In this document: piece by piece, positions 34,307 to 46,521 of the stretch | Numbering within the stretch: position 1 is the stretch's first letter | How the letters are laid out: each line of letters begins with the position of its first letter | From: Cochliopodium minus | Taxonomy: Eukaryota; Discosea; Himatismenida; Cochliopodiidae | DNA: 64,000 bases | Direction: 5' to 3' | Assembly: GCA_024220525.1 (NCBI GenBank) | Contig: JAMYWO010000130.1 | Span: 36,043-100,042 of the forward strand | Made by a program: the position numbers and the translations under genes | Notes under the pieces: model-generated | Databases searched by the model: none | Seen by the model: the letters and a program-made list of their open reading frames with translations, nothing else | Told to the model about the DNA's origin: nothing

Positions 34307-36935
34307 ATGGATGAGAAAGAAAATTTATTAGATGAGGAGCATACCAATGGCAAAAAAGAAAAGAAAGATAAATACAAAAAATTACTCAATAACAAATCTC
34401 CCACTGCAAAAATCAAACAAGACGATAATACGGTGGAATTCAATGATGATGAATTCTTTGGTGGTAATGGATTGAATGTAAGGCCTAAATTTTCTTTTTT
34501 TTTTTCCAAATATTTTATAAGATTAAAAATTTTGTTTATTACAAAAGTAAAAATAATTCAATTATATCACTATTTGTTGTTTTATATTTATCTCGATTAT
34601 AAAGTTAAAATATTTTTTATTTTTCACTTAATTTTTAAAAAAAGATTATTATTTCTCTTTTTTCAATTTAGGCAAGCGTAGATGTGAAAGATCAATCTGA
34701 TCTGATCATCAAATGTAATAATATGCATAAAACATATTTGCTCGGAGTCGAGGGAGTACCTGCTTTGAGGTGAGAAATAAAAAGAATTTAATGTTTAAAA
34801 AAAAATTCAATTTAAATTTAATAATATTTTATATAGAGGAGTATCAATGACAATCAAGAGAGGAGAATTTGTATGCATATTCGGAACAAGTGGTGGAGGT
34901 AAATGAATATTTTTTATGCTAAATAAATAAATGATATATATAATGTATAAGATATCTTTTGCGAACCCATCCTTTGTTATATGGTATAATAAAATATCTC
35001 ATAAAATTATCTTTTTTTTTTCCATTCAAAAAGGTAAAACCACCATGTTGAATCTTTTGGGGACGATTGATAAGCCCACCAAGGGATCTCTCAACATATG
35101 TGATTTGAAAATAGGAAATAAAACATCAGATAAAGATTTGGCGAAATTGAGATTACATAAACTGTAAGAAAAAATTTTCATTTCATTTATCAATTGATTT
35201 ACCCTAAAATTCGTTCAAATCAACCATAATGAAAATTTTTTGTAAGAATTTAATCTTCTCCATATAATTTGGATCAATTTTATATCTTAACATAAGGTAC
35301 TATATAATTGATCAATGAAATCCAAATTATCATATTATCATTTGTATATGTTGATTAATGATCCTTTATCGATCATTTATGCTATTTCAATTTATTTTGA
35401 ATTTAATTTTCACCATAAATTTGAGGATCAATTTATAATCTTAAGATAATGAAAATTTTTTTGTGAGAATTTAATCTGCGCCATATAATTTGGATCAATT
35501 TTAAATCTCAACTTGAGATACTATATAATTGATGAATGAGATCCAAATAATCATATTATCATTTGTATATGTTGATCAATATTGATCCTTTATCGATCAT
35601 TTTTACAAACAAATTTTCAATTTAGATTAGCATTTTTGTTGCAAAAAAATTACTTTTACATTTATTTGTACTTTGAAAACATTTTGTTTCATTTTATTTA
35701 TTTTTATTTAAAAAAAAGAGGATTTGTGTTTCAAACATTCAACCTTCTTTCTTCACTTACAGCCTTGGAAAACGTAGAAATGCCCATGATTTTGGCGGGA
35801 AATTTGAGCGCGACAGAGAGGAAAAAAAGAGCTATTTCTTTGCTAAGAAAGGTCGGTTTGGCCGAGAGATTGAATCACTACCCTTCTCAATTGTCGGGTG
35901 GAGAACAACAAAGAGTGACCATTGCTAGGTAATTTTTTCTTTAAAAAAAAATTTCTTTGTTTATCCATTTAAAATTTTAAATGTCAAAAAGTCAAGTCAT
36001 TCAATTATTATTTAAATTTTTATCATTTTTATTTATCATTATTGATTTTATTATTATTATCATTATTTATCATTATAAGAAAATAAAATTTTATTTTTAT
36101 TTTCTTTGATAACATAGTTTTGAATTTACCTCAAATTTCTTTTTTATTTTAGATTTTTAATTTTTAGTTTTTTTTCAAATTTTATTTACTATTTTTTTTT
36201 TTTTCATTTTTAATTTAAAAATTTCTTTTTTTTTTCAAATCTAATAGAGCATTGTCCAACAAACCAGACATCCTTCTCTTGGATGAGCCTACAGGAGACT
36301 TGGACACAGTAAACACAATATTGGTGATGAAGTTGCTGATAGACTTGAACAAAGAGGAGGGCATCACTTTGGTGATGGTCACTCACGATGTTAGCTTGAA
36401 GTTTTTCTCCGACCGTATCATTTGGATGCGTGATGGTAAAATTCAACGTATTGAGACTGTCTCTGAAAACAAAAAGAAGCAAGTTTACGAAGATTTGAAG
36501 AAAGATGTCGAGGTATTTTTTTTTTTACTTTAACTCTTTTTATTTTTTTGAAGATAAAACATGATTTTTTTTTTAAATTTAAAAATATGTTGTTAAAAAG
36601 TTTTTCTTACTTTTTTTTTGAATAAATGATTATCTCATTGTTAATTTTTTTCTCTTTTGTAGGAATTAGAAAGAAAAAGAAATATCGTTACCAAACAACA
36701 CAAAGAGGAAAACACATGGACCAACACTAAAGTGAGACAGCCCAGAGACTACAAAATGTTTCAAAACAGCAAAAATAAGAATTACAAAAACCCTTTTATT
36801 GATAAAATTAACAAAGATGAATTGCCCAAAGAAATGATTGAGGTGGATTTCACTTTCTCTGAAAAAAATGGTGAATTGAATTCATCTCAAATTGATAACA
36901 ATTCTGACGATTTGAAAGAAATCATTATTAATTAA
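34307..36935 (+). CDS. Stand-alone ABC ATPase subunit of the LolD/MacB/ABCH type
   Basis: Exons 34307-34477, 34672-34769, 34837-34898, 35034-35163, 35719-35928, 36248-36512, 36663-36935 (403 codons). One complete nucleotide-binding domain: Walker A 'GTSGGGKTT', Q-loop 'FVFQTFNLL', signature 'LSGGEQQR', Walker B 'ILLLDEPT' followed by 'GDLD', and H-loop 'VMVTHD'. There are no membrane helices. Sequence and layout fit the bacterial lipoprotein-exporter type (LolD, MacB, FtsE), also found in Dictyostelium as ABCH. It carries a charged N-terminal extension and a lysine-rich C-terminal tail. A separate membrane partner is expected but not seen here. Walker A has Gly-Gly-Gly in place of the usual Gly-x-Gly. 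Intron 4 contains two MITE-like repeats. Confidence 0.9.
35227..35415 (+). repeat. MITE-like repeat, copy A in ABC intron 4
   Basis: Shares most of its sequence with copy B 220 bp downstream (for example CCATATAATTTGGATCAATT, TACTATATAATTGAT and CATATTATCATTTGTATATG). The left end (TAATGAAAATTTTTTGTAAG) is well preserved and the right end is decayed. Confidence 0.8.
35447..35623 (+). repeat. MITE-like repeat, copy B in ABC intron 4
   Basis: About 177 bp, non-coding. The ends form inverted repeats: left TAATGAAAATTTTTTTGTGA, right TTTACAAACAAATTTTCAAT. It is the same family as copy A and the inverted copy at 3424-3600. Confidence 0.8.
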
Positions 36936-37020
36936 TTATTAAATTTAATTCATATATTTCAAAAAATGCTCAAAAATTAACAAACATCCTTTACCAGAAC
37001 TATTTTAACACATTTTTTAA

Positions 37021-38408
37021 TCAAATCATTTTGTCCCAATCAAAAATGAGAGATTTCCTGGTCAAATTTAAATCTCTCCCAAAAATGACATAAATCAAAA
37101 ACAAAACATCAAAGTCCACACATCTTTTGACTTGATCAACCATATTCAAAAGATCAGATTTCTCAGACTCTGAAAATTTTTCATCTTGGAGTGTGTGTTT
37201 GGAAGATTTATCGAAAAAATGAAAAAAAAAAGAAATTTTGTTCTCAAAAGCAGACTTGATGATACCAGGATAAGCATGATCCAAAGCCCTAAGACAAATA
37301 TGAATGAGTTTAGGATGGTTTGAAAGCAAAAACTTGATGCGGCCGAAATTTTCGTCAAATTTCAGAAAATCGAAAAAGTTATCTCTGGAGAGGAAAGGGG
37401 AGTAGTTCTCGATCAATTCCAAGTAATAAGAAGAAAGGATGGTAAACATTTTGAGAGAATCCTCAATGGGAAAAGTGTCCAAGTAAATATTCTTGGAGGG
37501 ATTCTCATTGATATCAACAGAAATGTCCAGCTCCGATTCCTTGAATGCTTTGCTAAGATCCTTGCTGCTCTCTATAAGATTTCTCTTAATCTTCTTCTGT
37601 ATCTTCATTTGTGTGTTGTTTTCGCTGAAACTTTCAGACAAGAAAGAAGTGTCCAATTTGGATGCTTTCTTTTTGACGAACCCTACAAAATCTTCTTGGT
37701 TCTCTGTGATATAAAGCAGAAGATCGCTGTTTTTTTTCCCTATCGATTGGATGACAGAGTTAAGGAGTTTCATGTTCCTCTGCACTATCTTTACCAACAA
37801 TTTCATTTCTTCATTGTTTTCCAAAAAATCAAACTTCGTCGATCCTCTTTCCCTTTCTTCATCGTTCTCATCCAATTTGCTCAGGTTTATCCATTGTATC
37901 GGATTCTCGAGGCAGTTTTGACATTTTTCATTCGAGCATTCATTTTCGAATCCTTATGTTATTCACATCGTTTATTATTCACAAATTATGCCATAGAAAA
38001 AAACTTACCACAATATGAACAATCATAACTATCTATTTCATTCAAATTCCTTGTCAATTTTTCAATATCTAATAAATCTTTCTCCTCTCCTTCATTTATT
38101 TCTTCATTTAGGAAATCGTCATTTATTTTTTTTTGGAGGTTAAATTCCTTCTTTGAGTTTGATGATTTTTCCTCATTTTTGATGATAGCAGGTTCTTTCT
38201 TTATATCTTTCTTTTCATTATTTGTCTTATTTTTTTTGTATCTTATATTGGGTTCTTTCTTTTCTGTGTTTGATGATTTTATTTTGGAGGGAATGTGATT
38301 ATCATCCTTAGGATGAAGAACCTCATTCATTAATTTTTCAAATTCCAATTTCCTTTTCCATAAAACAGTATCTGTTTTTCTTTTCATTTTTTTTTTTATA
38401 TTTCTCAA
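37021..38408 (-). CDS. Unrecognised protein with a Cys-rich zinc-knuckle-like motif
   Basis: Exons 38408-38009 and 37952-37021 (444 codons; the Met at 38387 is an equally good start). The N-terminal 110 residues are Lys/Glu-rich and probably disordered. Across the splice lies 'YDCSYCGFENECSNEKCQNC', a C-x2-C ... C-x4-C-x2-C cluster that could bind one or two zinc ions. The remaining 280 residues look globular and helical (FTILSSYYLELIENYSPFL, HPKLIHICLRALDHAYPGI, VKRCVDFDVLFLIYVIF). I do not recognise the family. It is convergent with the ABC gene. Confidence 0.7.
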
Positions 38409-38573
38409 CGTTAATTAAAAATTTTTTTGAAAAGATTTTAAAAGATGAATAGTTGACAATCTTTGTTCTATGTTGATCAAAAAACAACAATTTTTTTTGA
38501 AAATAATAATTTATTAAATTATAATTGAAAAAAAGCCCAAAGAGCAGAGGTTTCCAAGTTAACCAAAATAATA

Positions 38574-39822
38574 TTAAAAAATAGGCAATTTACTTGGCAT
38601 CTCTTCAATTTGGGTGTTATAGAACTTTTCAATTTCATGGAGGGTATTTACATCTTTGTTGGTGACGAAATTGATAGCAAGACCCTTTCTACCAAAACGA
38701 CCAGATCTACCAATTCTGTGAAGGTAGTTTTCCTTGGATTTAGGGAGATCATAATTGATGACAATGGAGACATGTTGGACATCAATACCTCTAGCAAGAA
38801 GATCAGTGGTGATGAGGACACGAGATTTACCTTCTCTGAAAGCCTTGATGATTTCTCTTCTTTCAGTTTCCTTGAGGGAACCATGGGTAGCAGATACAGT
38901 GAAATCCTTGCTTCTCATTTCTTCAGTGAGCCAATCGACTTTTCTTCTGGAGTTACAGAAGATGACACAGGAAGCAATAGCAATATCTTTGTAGAGATCG
39001 CAAAGGGTATCGAATTTCCATTCATCTTGTTCAACTGCGACGAAATATTGGCGAATACCTTCAAGGGTCAATTCTTCAGCCTTGACGATAACTCTTACTG
39101 GATCTTTCATGAATTTTTCAGTGAGTTTGAGTACTTCCGGTGCCAAAGTAGCAGAGAAAAGACCAATTTGTACATCTTTTCTCATTTCAGTAAAGATATC
39201 ATAAACGATATCTTGAAATCCTTCTTTATCCAACATCTCATCAGCTTCATCAAGAACGAATATATTAATTTTTTTTCCGTCGAGAATATCACTTCTCATC
39301 ATATCAAATACTCTTCCTGGTGTTCCTACAACAACGTGTGCTCCTTTTTCCAAAATTTCTACATCTCTTCTTCTATCAGTTCCTCCAACACATGAAGTGA
39401 CTATAATTCCAAGATGATATCCGAGTTCTTTAATTACATTTTCGATTTGTGTTGCCAATTCTCTAGTTGGTGTGAGAATCAATGCTTGGCATTCTTTCTT
39501 TTTAGGATCAATTCCTATAATATTTAAATAAAATTAATATTGTGTGGAAAATTATAATTTTATAATGAGTAAATATATCAGAATTTTTTTTTATAATATA
39601 ATCACTTTGCAATGTTCCAATTGTGAATGCTCCAGTTTTTCCTGTTCCTGATTGAGCTTGTGCAATGACATCAAATCCATTAGTTAATGGAACGATTGCT
39701 TTTTGTTGAATTGAAGATGGTTTTTCAAACCCATAGGCATAAATACCTCTGAGTAAACTTTCTGATAGTTTCATATCATCAAAATTTTCGTACACTTGGA
39801 CGTTTTTTTCATTATCAGTCAT
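38574..39822 (-). CDS. EIF4A: Eukaryotic initiation factor 4A, DEAD-box RNA helicase
   Basis: Two exons, 39822-39606 and 39514-38574 (386 codons, 385 residues against about 400 in the family). All DEAD-box motifs are present: Q-motif '[14 protein letters not shown]', 'AQSGTGKT', 'PTRELA', 'GTPGRV', 'VLDEADEML', 'LFSATL', '[11 protein letters not shown]', '[12 protein letters not shown]' and '[13 protein letters not shown]'. Overall similarity and length fit eIF4A or its eIF4A3 paralogue; I cannot separate them with certainty. It unwinds mRNA 5' leaders in translation (eIF4A) or sits in the exon junction complex (eIF4A3). It is a conserved housekeeping gene, divergent from the DENN gene. Confidence 0.93.
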
Positions 39823-40258
39823 GGATTAAATACTATAAAAATAATTTTCCTATTTATTAAAAAAACTTTCTTTTGAATATGGAGAAAATTACAAGTAGGG
39901 TAGGTTTTGTTAATTTTTTTTTTTTTATTTTATTTATTTATGTTATATTAATTTTTAAAGTTTTAAATCAACAAGAAAGAGATCTTTTTGTTTAAAAAAA
40001 AAGAAGATCATGACTTTATCCAATTCCATCTTATTTCACTAATCTTAATGTTTTTAAAAATTCAATACAGAATTCTCAAATATTTCTCCACATTAAAAAA
40101 AAATTTTTAAAGAAAAAATAAGGAATAGTTTATATATTCGCTTTCCACAGTTTAAGGAAAGATATATTTGGATTAGAAGGGTAATTAGTTTGTTCATTAA
40201 GGATTTTTAATTCCTCATTCCTTTCATATTAATTTTTTTAAAAAGTACCCTCTTTTGG
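39823..40258. promoter_or_regulatory. Divergent intergenic region eIF4A / DENN gene
   Basis: 436 bp of A/T-rich spacer between opposite starts, presumably with both promoters. No defined element seen. Confidence 0.4.
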
Positions 40259-43125
40259 ATGGGTAATAATTTGAATCAATCGACAAAGAATGTTAAATAT
40301 GAAAATCAAGAGTATGATGAAAAGGAAGATCAATTGAAGAGTATCCATTTCGAACAAATTAATTTTATGGTTGATCAAATAGAGAGTGATTATAAAATGA
40401 TGAAGTATATAATCTTTGAAATGAAAGATCCCAAATTGAAAATAATAAATGAGGCTGGAAATTTGATGGTAAATCTCGAAAATGAAGAAATTTTGAGCCA
40501 AATAAAAGATTATTGTCAATTGCATCATTATGAAAAGAATGAGAGAACCAGGGACGAAAAGAATGATTATTTTTGCTTCACATTGAAGATAGAATCGAAA
40601 GAATACAAAATCAATGTTGTATACAAAGAAAATGGAGAAAGGAGAGGTATAGAAAGCAATTGGATGGTAGATACAAAAGAAGAAACAATAGATAGAAAAA
40701 GCGAATATTACTTATGCATGAGTGAAATGAAATCATTGAGCGAAACAATTGAAAATCTGCTCTCAGAATGTTCCAAGCAAAAATTTTATCAATATCCAAA
40801 AAAAATAGTGAAGAATCGCAAAAGTACATTGAGATCAAACCTCATCTCGAAAAGGTTTTCTCCCTTCTACTCTTTTTTGTCCCCTCACTTACCCATGCTC
40901 GACTTTTCTTTGCAGCAAGTGATACACAAGTATTTCAAGGAAGCATCAAAAATTTTTACGGTGTTATCCGCCATGTTGAGTGGCTTCAGCATTTTGATTC
41001 ACTGTAAACAAATTTTTTGGTAAAATCATATAAACTTTTTTTTTTATATCATATTTTTTTAATGATGTTTGTTTTTTATTGTTTTTTTATTAATATTTAT
41101 TAATTTTTATTTTATACATATTTATTTTTTTTATTTTTTATTTTTTATTTAACATTTTATTTTTTTTATTTTCTTATGTTTTAGGTTGGAAAGGGTTTGT
41201 GAGACTTTGATTCACTTAATTTTCCCAATGAAATGGAATCAGAGGTACTCTCACCTCCTCTCCAAAGATGGGATAGTCAGGCTCCTCACTTCACTCAACA
41301 AAGAGAATTCTGTCAAAGGTAAAAATAAAATAAAAAAAAATAAAATAATTATCAACATAAAATAAAAAATAATTAAAATTTTGAAATGATTAAATTAAAT
41401 TAGAGAAATTTAATTTAATTTTCTTAAAAACAAAAAAAATAAAATACCAAAGATGAAACTCTGGAAGGATTCATGTACGGAGTCCACACAAACTCCATGG
41501 AAACACTAACACAAGGAAAAACCAACATAACGATAAAGGTCGAAAAGCTCTTAATCATCAACCTAGATGAAGGAGGATCACTCATACCCAACAGTTTCAT
41601 CTACCCTTTGCCTTTCAACGAATCGCACACTTTATTTTTTAATTCACTGGTGAATGAGAAGAAGACATGCAATGTTCTTTTTTCCCATTTTTTCAGCGAA
41701 TCCATGCTCTTTTTCCTCCGCAAAAACTCTGTTCTCTTGCGTTTGTTCCGCTCTTCCACTTTTGAGCGTTCTGACGACGAGAACTCTTTTGGACTCCCTC
41801 TTTCTTATCATGAGTGGCGAAGGAACGATGTTTCTAGGACCCAGATCTTGAATACCGTAAAAAATTTATTCATTTATTTTTATTTTTTATTTAAATTATT
41901 TTTTATTCTTTATTTTTTATTTTTATTTTTATTTTTTATTTTTTATTAATTTTTTATTAATTTTTAAATTATTTTTTTATTTTTTATTTTTTATTTTTTA
42001 TTTTTTTAATTTTTTAATTATTTTTTTATTTTTTATTTTTTATTTTTTTTGATTTATTTTCTATTATTTATCTTCGTTTTATTTTCTTAGGTTAAAGACA
42101 TTTCACTACGACAATTCATTTTCAGCCCTCCCTTTTTTGAATACCTCTCCAAGAGTCACATCACCAATGAGTTTTTTCTCAAAGTTCAGAACTTTGATTT
42201 TTTTTCTGCCAAAGAAATTTTAATGTCCAACGAGTGGTTATTGGACATGAACTACCAAGGTAAATATTTTTTTCATTTAAGTTTTATTTTAATTTCCAAA
42301 AAAAAAAAAAAATTTTCTTTTTTTCTGTAAAGGCGAAACATTAATTCACGCGGCTTGTTCTTCTAACAATGGAAATTATGACCAACTTTTAAATTTTATT
42401 TATTGCAGCTACCAAGTGAGGGGATATGACCTCGACAAGATCATCAACCAAAAAGATCACTTTGTAAAAAAAAATTTCGTTTTTTTTTTTATCATAGATT
42501 TTTAAAAACAAAAAAAACTATAATGACAGGGGAGAACACCATTGTTGAGGTTTAATATTTTTGAAAAAAAACTCTTTGACTTTATTTATTAATATTTGTC
42601 TTAGATCTTGCTTATCATCTTCATCTGACACCGCTCTTTTCTTAATAAAGTCTAAAGCAGATGTCAATTTAATAGATAATGAGTAAAAGAATAAGGAAAT
42701 AAAAAGTAAAAATAGTTATTTTATCTTAAAAAAAAAGGTTATTCAGCCCTTTACTTTTGGTCACCAAACTTTTGTTTGTTTCACAATCAAATGAGAATTG
42801 GGCCTTGTTCAAAAAAGTTTTTGCGGATTCGGATCCTTATATTTTTAATCTTTCCAACACCCATAACAGAAATCCTTTCTACTATGCCCTGGATGCTTGT
42901 GAGACTGGTTTGAAAGAGTCTTCCAAGATTTTGCAGTTATTTTTAAAGGAGAAAAAGTTTGATTTGAAAAGTTTTTTGTTGAATGGTGATTCTTTTCAGC
43001 TTTTTTTGCGGCTCACTTATAACAAGGAAGTCCAGCAGATGCTCTTGGGATTTTTGGACAACCCCACAAGATTGTTCATCAACAAAAATTTCGACATAGA
43101 GTTCGATCAGAATGATTTGATCTGA
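40259..43125 (+). CDS. DENN domain protein with C-terminal ankyrin-like repeats
   Basis: Exons 40259-41019, 41185-41318, 41453-41856, 42091-42259, 42333-42463, 42530-42549, 42738-43125 (669 codons). The central DENN core is recognisable: 'IFTVLSAMLSGFSILIHC', 'LERVCETLIHLIFPMKW', 'GFMYGVHTN' and 'LLIINLDEGG'. DENN proteins are nucleotide-exchange factors for Rab GTPases in membrane traffic. The dDENN part probably covers exons 3-4. C-terminal exons carry ankyrin-like units ('GETLIHAACSSNN..LLNFIY', 'HFGRTPLL', 'HNRNPFYYALDACETG'). The 20-nt exon 6 completes 'GRTPLLR', without which the repeat is broken. The N-terminal 180 residues are charged and unassigned. Confidence 0.75.
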
Positions 43126-43466
43126 AGAAAAAGTATTTTTATTTGTATTAAACCATTTTTCCAACACAATCATATTTTGTTGAGGAAATATCTTGATCCA
43201 CTAAAAAATAAAATTGAGAATAATATATGAAAAATAAATTTAATTAAAAAAAATTGAAATCATGAAAGTGATAGTTATCAATAACTGTTTCTTTTGATGG
43301 GTAATTTTCAATAAAATTAAATAGGAGTCGAATTAGAATCATATTAATCATAATATGATGTCTTTACTAGGCTCCTTACATTTTAAATAAGGAATAAAAA
43401 TTGATATTTTAATTTTCCCCTTCTCATCAAGAATGACAAAGACATAATAAAAGTGTTTAATCTTTA
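43126..43466. other. Convergent intergenic region
   Basis: 341 bp between the 3' ends of the DENN and F-box genes, A/T-rich. Nothing recognised. Confidence 0.4.
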
Positions 43467-44311
43467 TCAAATTTGATTTTTAACATGAGAAGATCTCAAA
43501 ATAAGATACTCAATAGGATCTTGTTGATCTAAACTGTAATATTTCTTCCTTGATTTTGTTATCATCATTAGTACCTCAAGAAAGTGAAATTCATCAACAA
43601 TGAGAGACAAACCACAATCGGCACATTCAATTATCCTATCGAATCCCATCCTCCTCCATTGCTTGCACAAAACAATTTCTTTGTGATTGCATCCCTCAGA
43701 GATCGTTTTCATCAAAGAAAATCTTCTTAAAGCCTTTTGTGCATAAGATTGGAAATTAATCAAGTTTTCGGGCAATGGATTATATAGTCTCTTTGCCTTG
43801 TTCTATATTTTGTTAATATATTTTCATTTCTCTTAAAAAAAAAAAATACAATTATCTCCCTATATGATTGCATATAGATGCTCTTATACTTTACATTCTT
43901 ATTTCTCTTCTTGCTTCCTTTTCCTCTCTTTTTTTTCACTTCATTACCGAAATCCCTTGCTATCAAACTTTTCCATATCACTTGGCAATCATTGATGAAC
44001 ATCTATTAGTATGTATGTGATTAATAAATTATATTTATTTAAAATATATTTACATGAATCAATTTGCATGATGAGATAAAATTGCCTATATCTTTTGGAT
44101 TGAGATGTAAAACAATGTAGATAAGGATATCTTTGTTCAACATTTGAAATATTAGGGATTCAGAGTTATATACAGAATTTTCTTGGGAGATCCTCTTCTC
44201 TTCTTTCTTTTTTTCTTGAAATTTGTCAAGATATACGTAAGGCGATTTCATCTTATTCAACAAGGATTGGCAATTCAATTTATTCAATTTCATTTTTAAA
44301 AAGGATTTCAA
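43467..44311 (-). CDS. F-box protein
   Basis: Exons 44311-44054, 44002-43850 and 43802-43467 (249 codons). An F-box lies across the first intron: 'LIFQMLNKDILIYIVLHLNPKDIGNFISSCK..', followed by 'CQVIWKSLIARDFG', the usual W-x-x-L ending. It should bind Skp1 and deliver substrates to an SCF ubiquitin ligase. After the F-box comes a basic stretch (KKKRGKGSKKRNKN), then a C-terminal region with paired Cys/His ('GCNHKEIVLC', 'ECADCG') that might hold zinc. No known substrate domain is visible. The Met at 44293 is an alternative start. Confidence 0.72.
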
Positions 44312-44378
44312 TTTTTTTATTTAAAATCTCAAAAAAAGTAAAATGTCATAAAGGGAAACTTTTTTTTTTAAAAAAAAA

Positions 44379-46093
44379 TCAATTTATTTGAACTAATTTG
44401 TTTGATGATGATTGGAATTTTTCAGGAGTATTTTTAGATTTAGAAGACAAAGATGAAGGTTCACGAAAGTAAACAAATTGAGGAGTAAGGATAAATATGC
44501 TTGAAAATAAATACAAAGTCCAAACTCCAAAGGTTTCTGTTGGCTTTGTAACTCCAAAACTCTGAACTACCTCAATAATTGATCCAACGATGAAAATTAG
44601 TACACCCAAACCCACAGTAAGTACGAGGGGAATTAATCTTTTTAAAATGGGACTATCGTAAGATTTTAAACGAACCATAATCAATATTGCCACACTCATG
44701 AAATATAACCCCGCTAAACCAAAAAAGAGGACATTCATCATGTAAACTGTTTTAATGACTCCTGTATTTGATCTGTTACTTCCTATTTGAATGAAAATTC
44801 AATTATTTATTTTTTTTAAAAAAATTATTTACAAAATAAAGGTTTACCCAAATAATAAGCGTCTGCTATGTAAGCACCCCAACAAGACAAACAAATAGCA
44901 ATAAAAGGGAATTTTAAGGTAGTAAGTTGAGGCTTCATAAATCCCTTGGAAATCAAAACTTCGTTAAAAAAAAAAGAAATAAAAAGAACAGAAGTGAGAA
45001 GACCAGGGGAAAAGAGACAAAATAAAGTTTGCACGAACGTGATCGAAGCGACATATCTCGCATTGAAAGGGTCAAAAGCGTACATAGAAACCAAGAAAGT
45101 GGCTAACAAATTAATGATCAACGTGCATTGTGCAAAAGATGGTTTTAATCCTTCGTACTGTATATGTAAAATCATTGATCTTATTCCCAATATGTAGTTT
45201 GTGGCATATGAAATAAATACCAGTACTTCCAAGAAGACCCAGAATCCTCCTTTAGTCAAGTTCTGCCACACATTTTCCTCTTTTATTAATTTTATGTATG
45301 TGGGAAATCCCTTAGCCCTGTTTTTCGCGAAAGTTTTGAGTACTAAAGCAGCATCAGGATATGAAATGAAAAAAACAGGGATATTCAATCTTTAATTAAA
45401 AAATTACAATTATATTATTGATATTTTTTTTTTTAAAAAGGAGATTCTGATTGATTAATATTATTTTTACTTTTCTACCCCAAATTTGAACAACGATAAT
45501 ACAAATGGTACCCCGGCTGTCATCAATGCCACTGATGCACCTAATTCTTCAATTATTTGCCCGTGTTTGACATATGAGCTGGATTTTTTATTTTGGAGAT
45601 CGAATTAAAATTTATATAATAATAATATTTAATATTATTTAAATTTTCATCAAATAAAATTTATGGGAGGATTAATCTTATATTCCCCTCAAATCATGAT
45701 AGTTCGAATTAATGCTATATCTTTTATTTTGATCGATCTTTAAATTAGATAATAATATATAAATAGGAATTATATAATTTAAAAGAGGAATTATTATATT
45801 TTGTAAGAAATTTCTTACCAACCATTTGCACCGAATGTCAAGACGCAAGTACCATTAAATGGATAATCATTTGGATTTAATTTATCGCAAGTGGCTAGTT
45901 TTGAAGTATTTCTTGAGCCTGGATACAATAAAAGGGTGGTGTTATTTATCATTGTTTTGCTCTTATAATGCATCAGTGTTGTGATTTTGACCGTTTTATT
46001 TTCAACCAAGTCATAAATTTCAGATTTTAATCCCATTCCAAAATCAATTGAACAAATGGTTAATATAAGCAAAATCAAAGATTTGGTCATCAT
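44379..46093 (-). CDS. PA-domain protein with seven predicted membrane helices
   Basis: Exons 46093-45819, 45578-45471, 45389-44848 and 44782-44379 (443 codons). The signal peptide is followed by a protease-associated (PA) type lumenal domain: 'NGTCVLTFGANGCSYVKHGQIIEELGASVALM', then 'LNIPVFFISYPDAALVL', matching the PA pattern C-x-F-x-x-K ... A-x-x-x-GA ... I-P-V. Then seven hydrophobic helices: 'FWVFLEVLVFISYATNYIL', 'CTLIINLLATFLVSMYAF', 'LLTSVLFISFFFNEVL', 'FPFIAICLSCWGAYIADAYY', 'NVLFFGLAGLYFMSVAILIM', 'LIPLVLTVGLGVLIFIVG' and 'VWTLYLFSSIFILTPQFVYF'. Signal peptide peptidase-like proteases also pair PA with membrane helices, but their YD and GxGD catalytic motifs are absent. The layout is receptor-like. 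Ligand and function are unknown. Confidence 0.72.
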
Positions 46094-46521
46094 TCTTTTT
46101 AACTTTTTATTTATTTTTATATTTATTTAATTGATATAAAAATTGAATCTTCAAAAAAAAAAAATCAATTTCTAATTTTTTAAAAAGAAACAATACAATG
46201 TTTCATAATCTTAAAACTTTTCTCAAGAACAATCATATTTTTTTTTAAAAGTTGGTCGGGATGGATAGAATTTCACAGAAAAAAATGATCCGATAAAGAA
46301 ATTTGATTTAAATCTATTTTAGATTATTTTATTCCTCACAAAACCAAAAAAAATAAGAAAGAAAATGGATTCAAAAAAATCAATCCAATGAATATCAATC
46401 TCATTGTTTATTTGGAGGATCAATTTCTAATTCTATAATATTAGGAAAATTAAGAAAAAAAATAATAAATTAAATTTTCAATTAAATAAATTAAATTGAT
46501 CTATTTTCTTTTTTAATTAAA
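46094..46521. other. Intergenic spacer
   Basis: 428 bp of A/T-rich sequence between the AnmK stop and the PA-domain gene start, both on the minus strand. It should contain the PA-gene promoter. No specific element or RNA recognised. Confidence 0.4.

Noticed and set aside
40768-41007. A second open frame in DENN exon 1 that at first suggested a frameshift
   Set aside because: The main frame continues to 41019 and splices to 'LERVCETLIHLIFP' in phase, giving the DENN core. No frameshift is needed.
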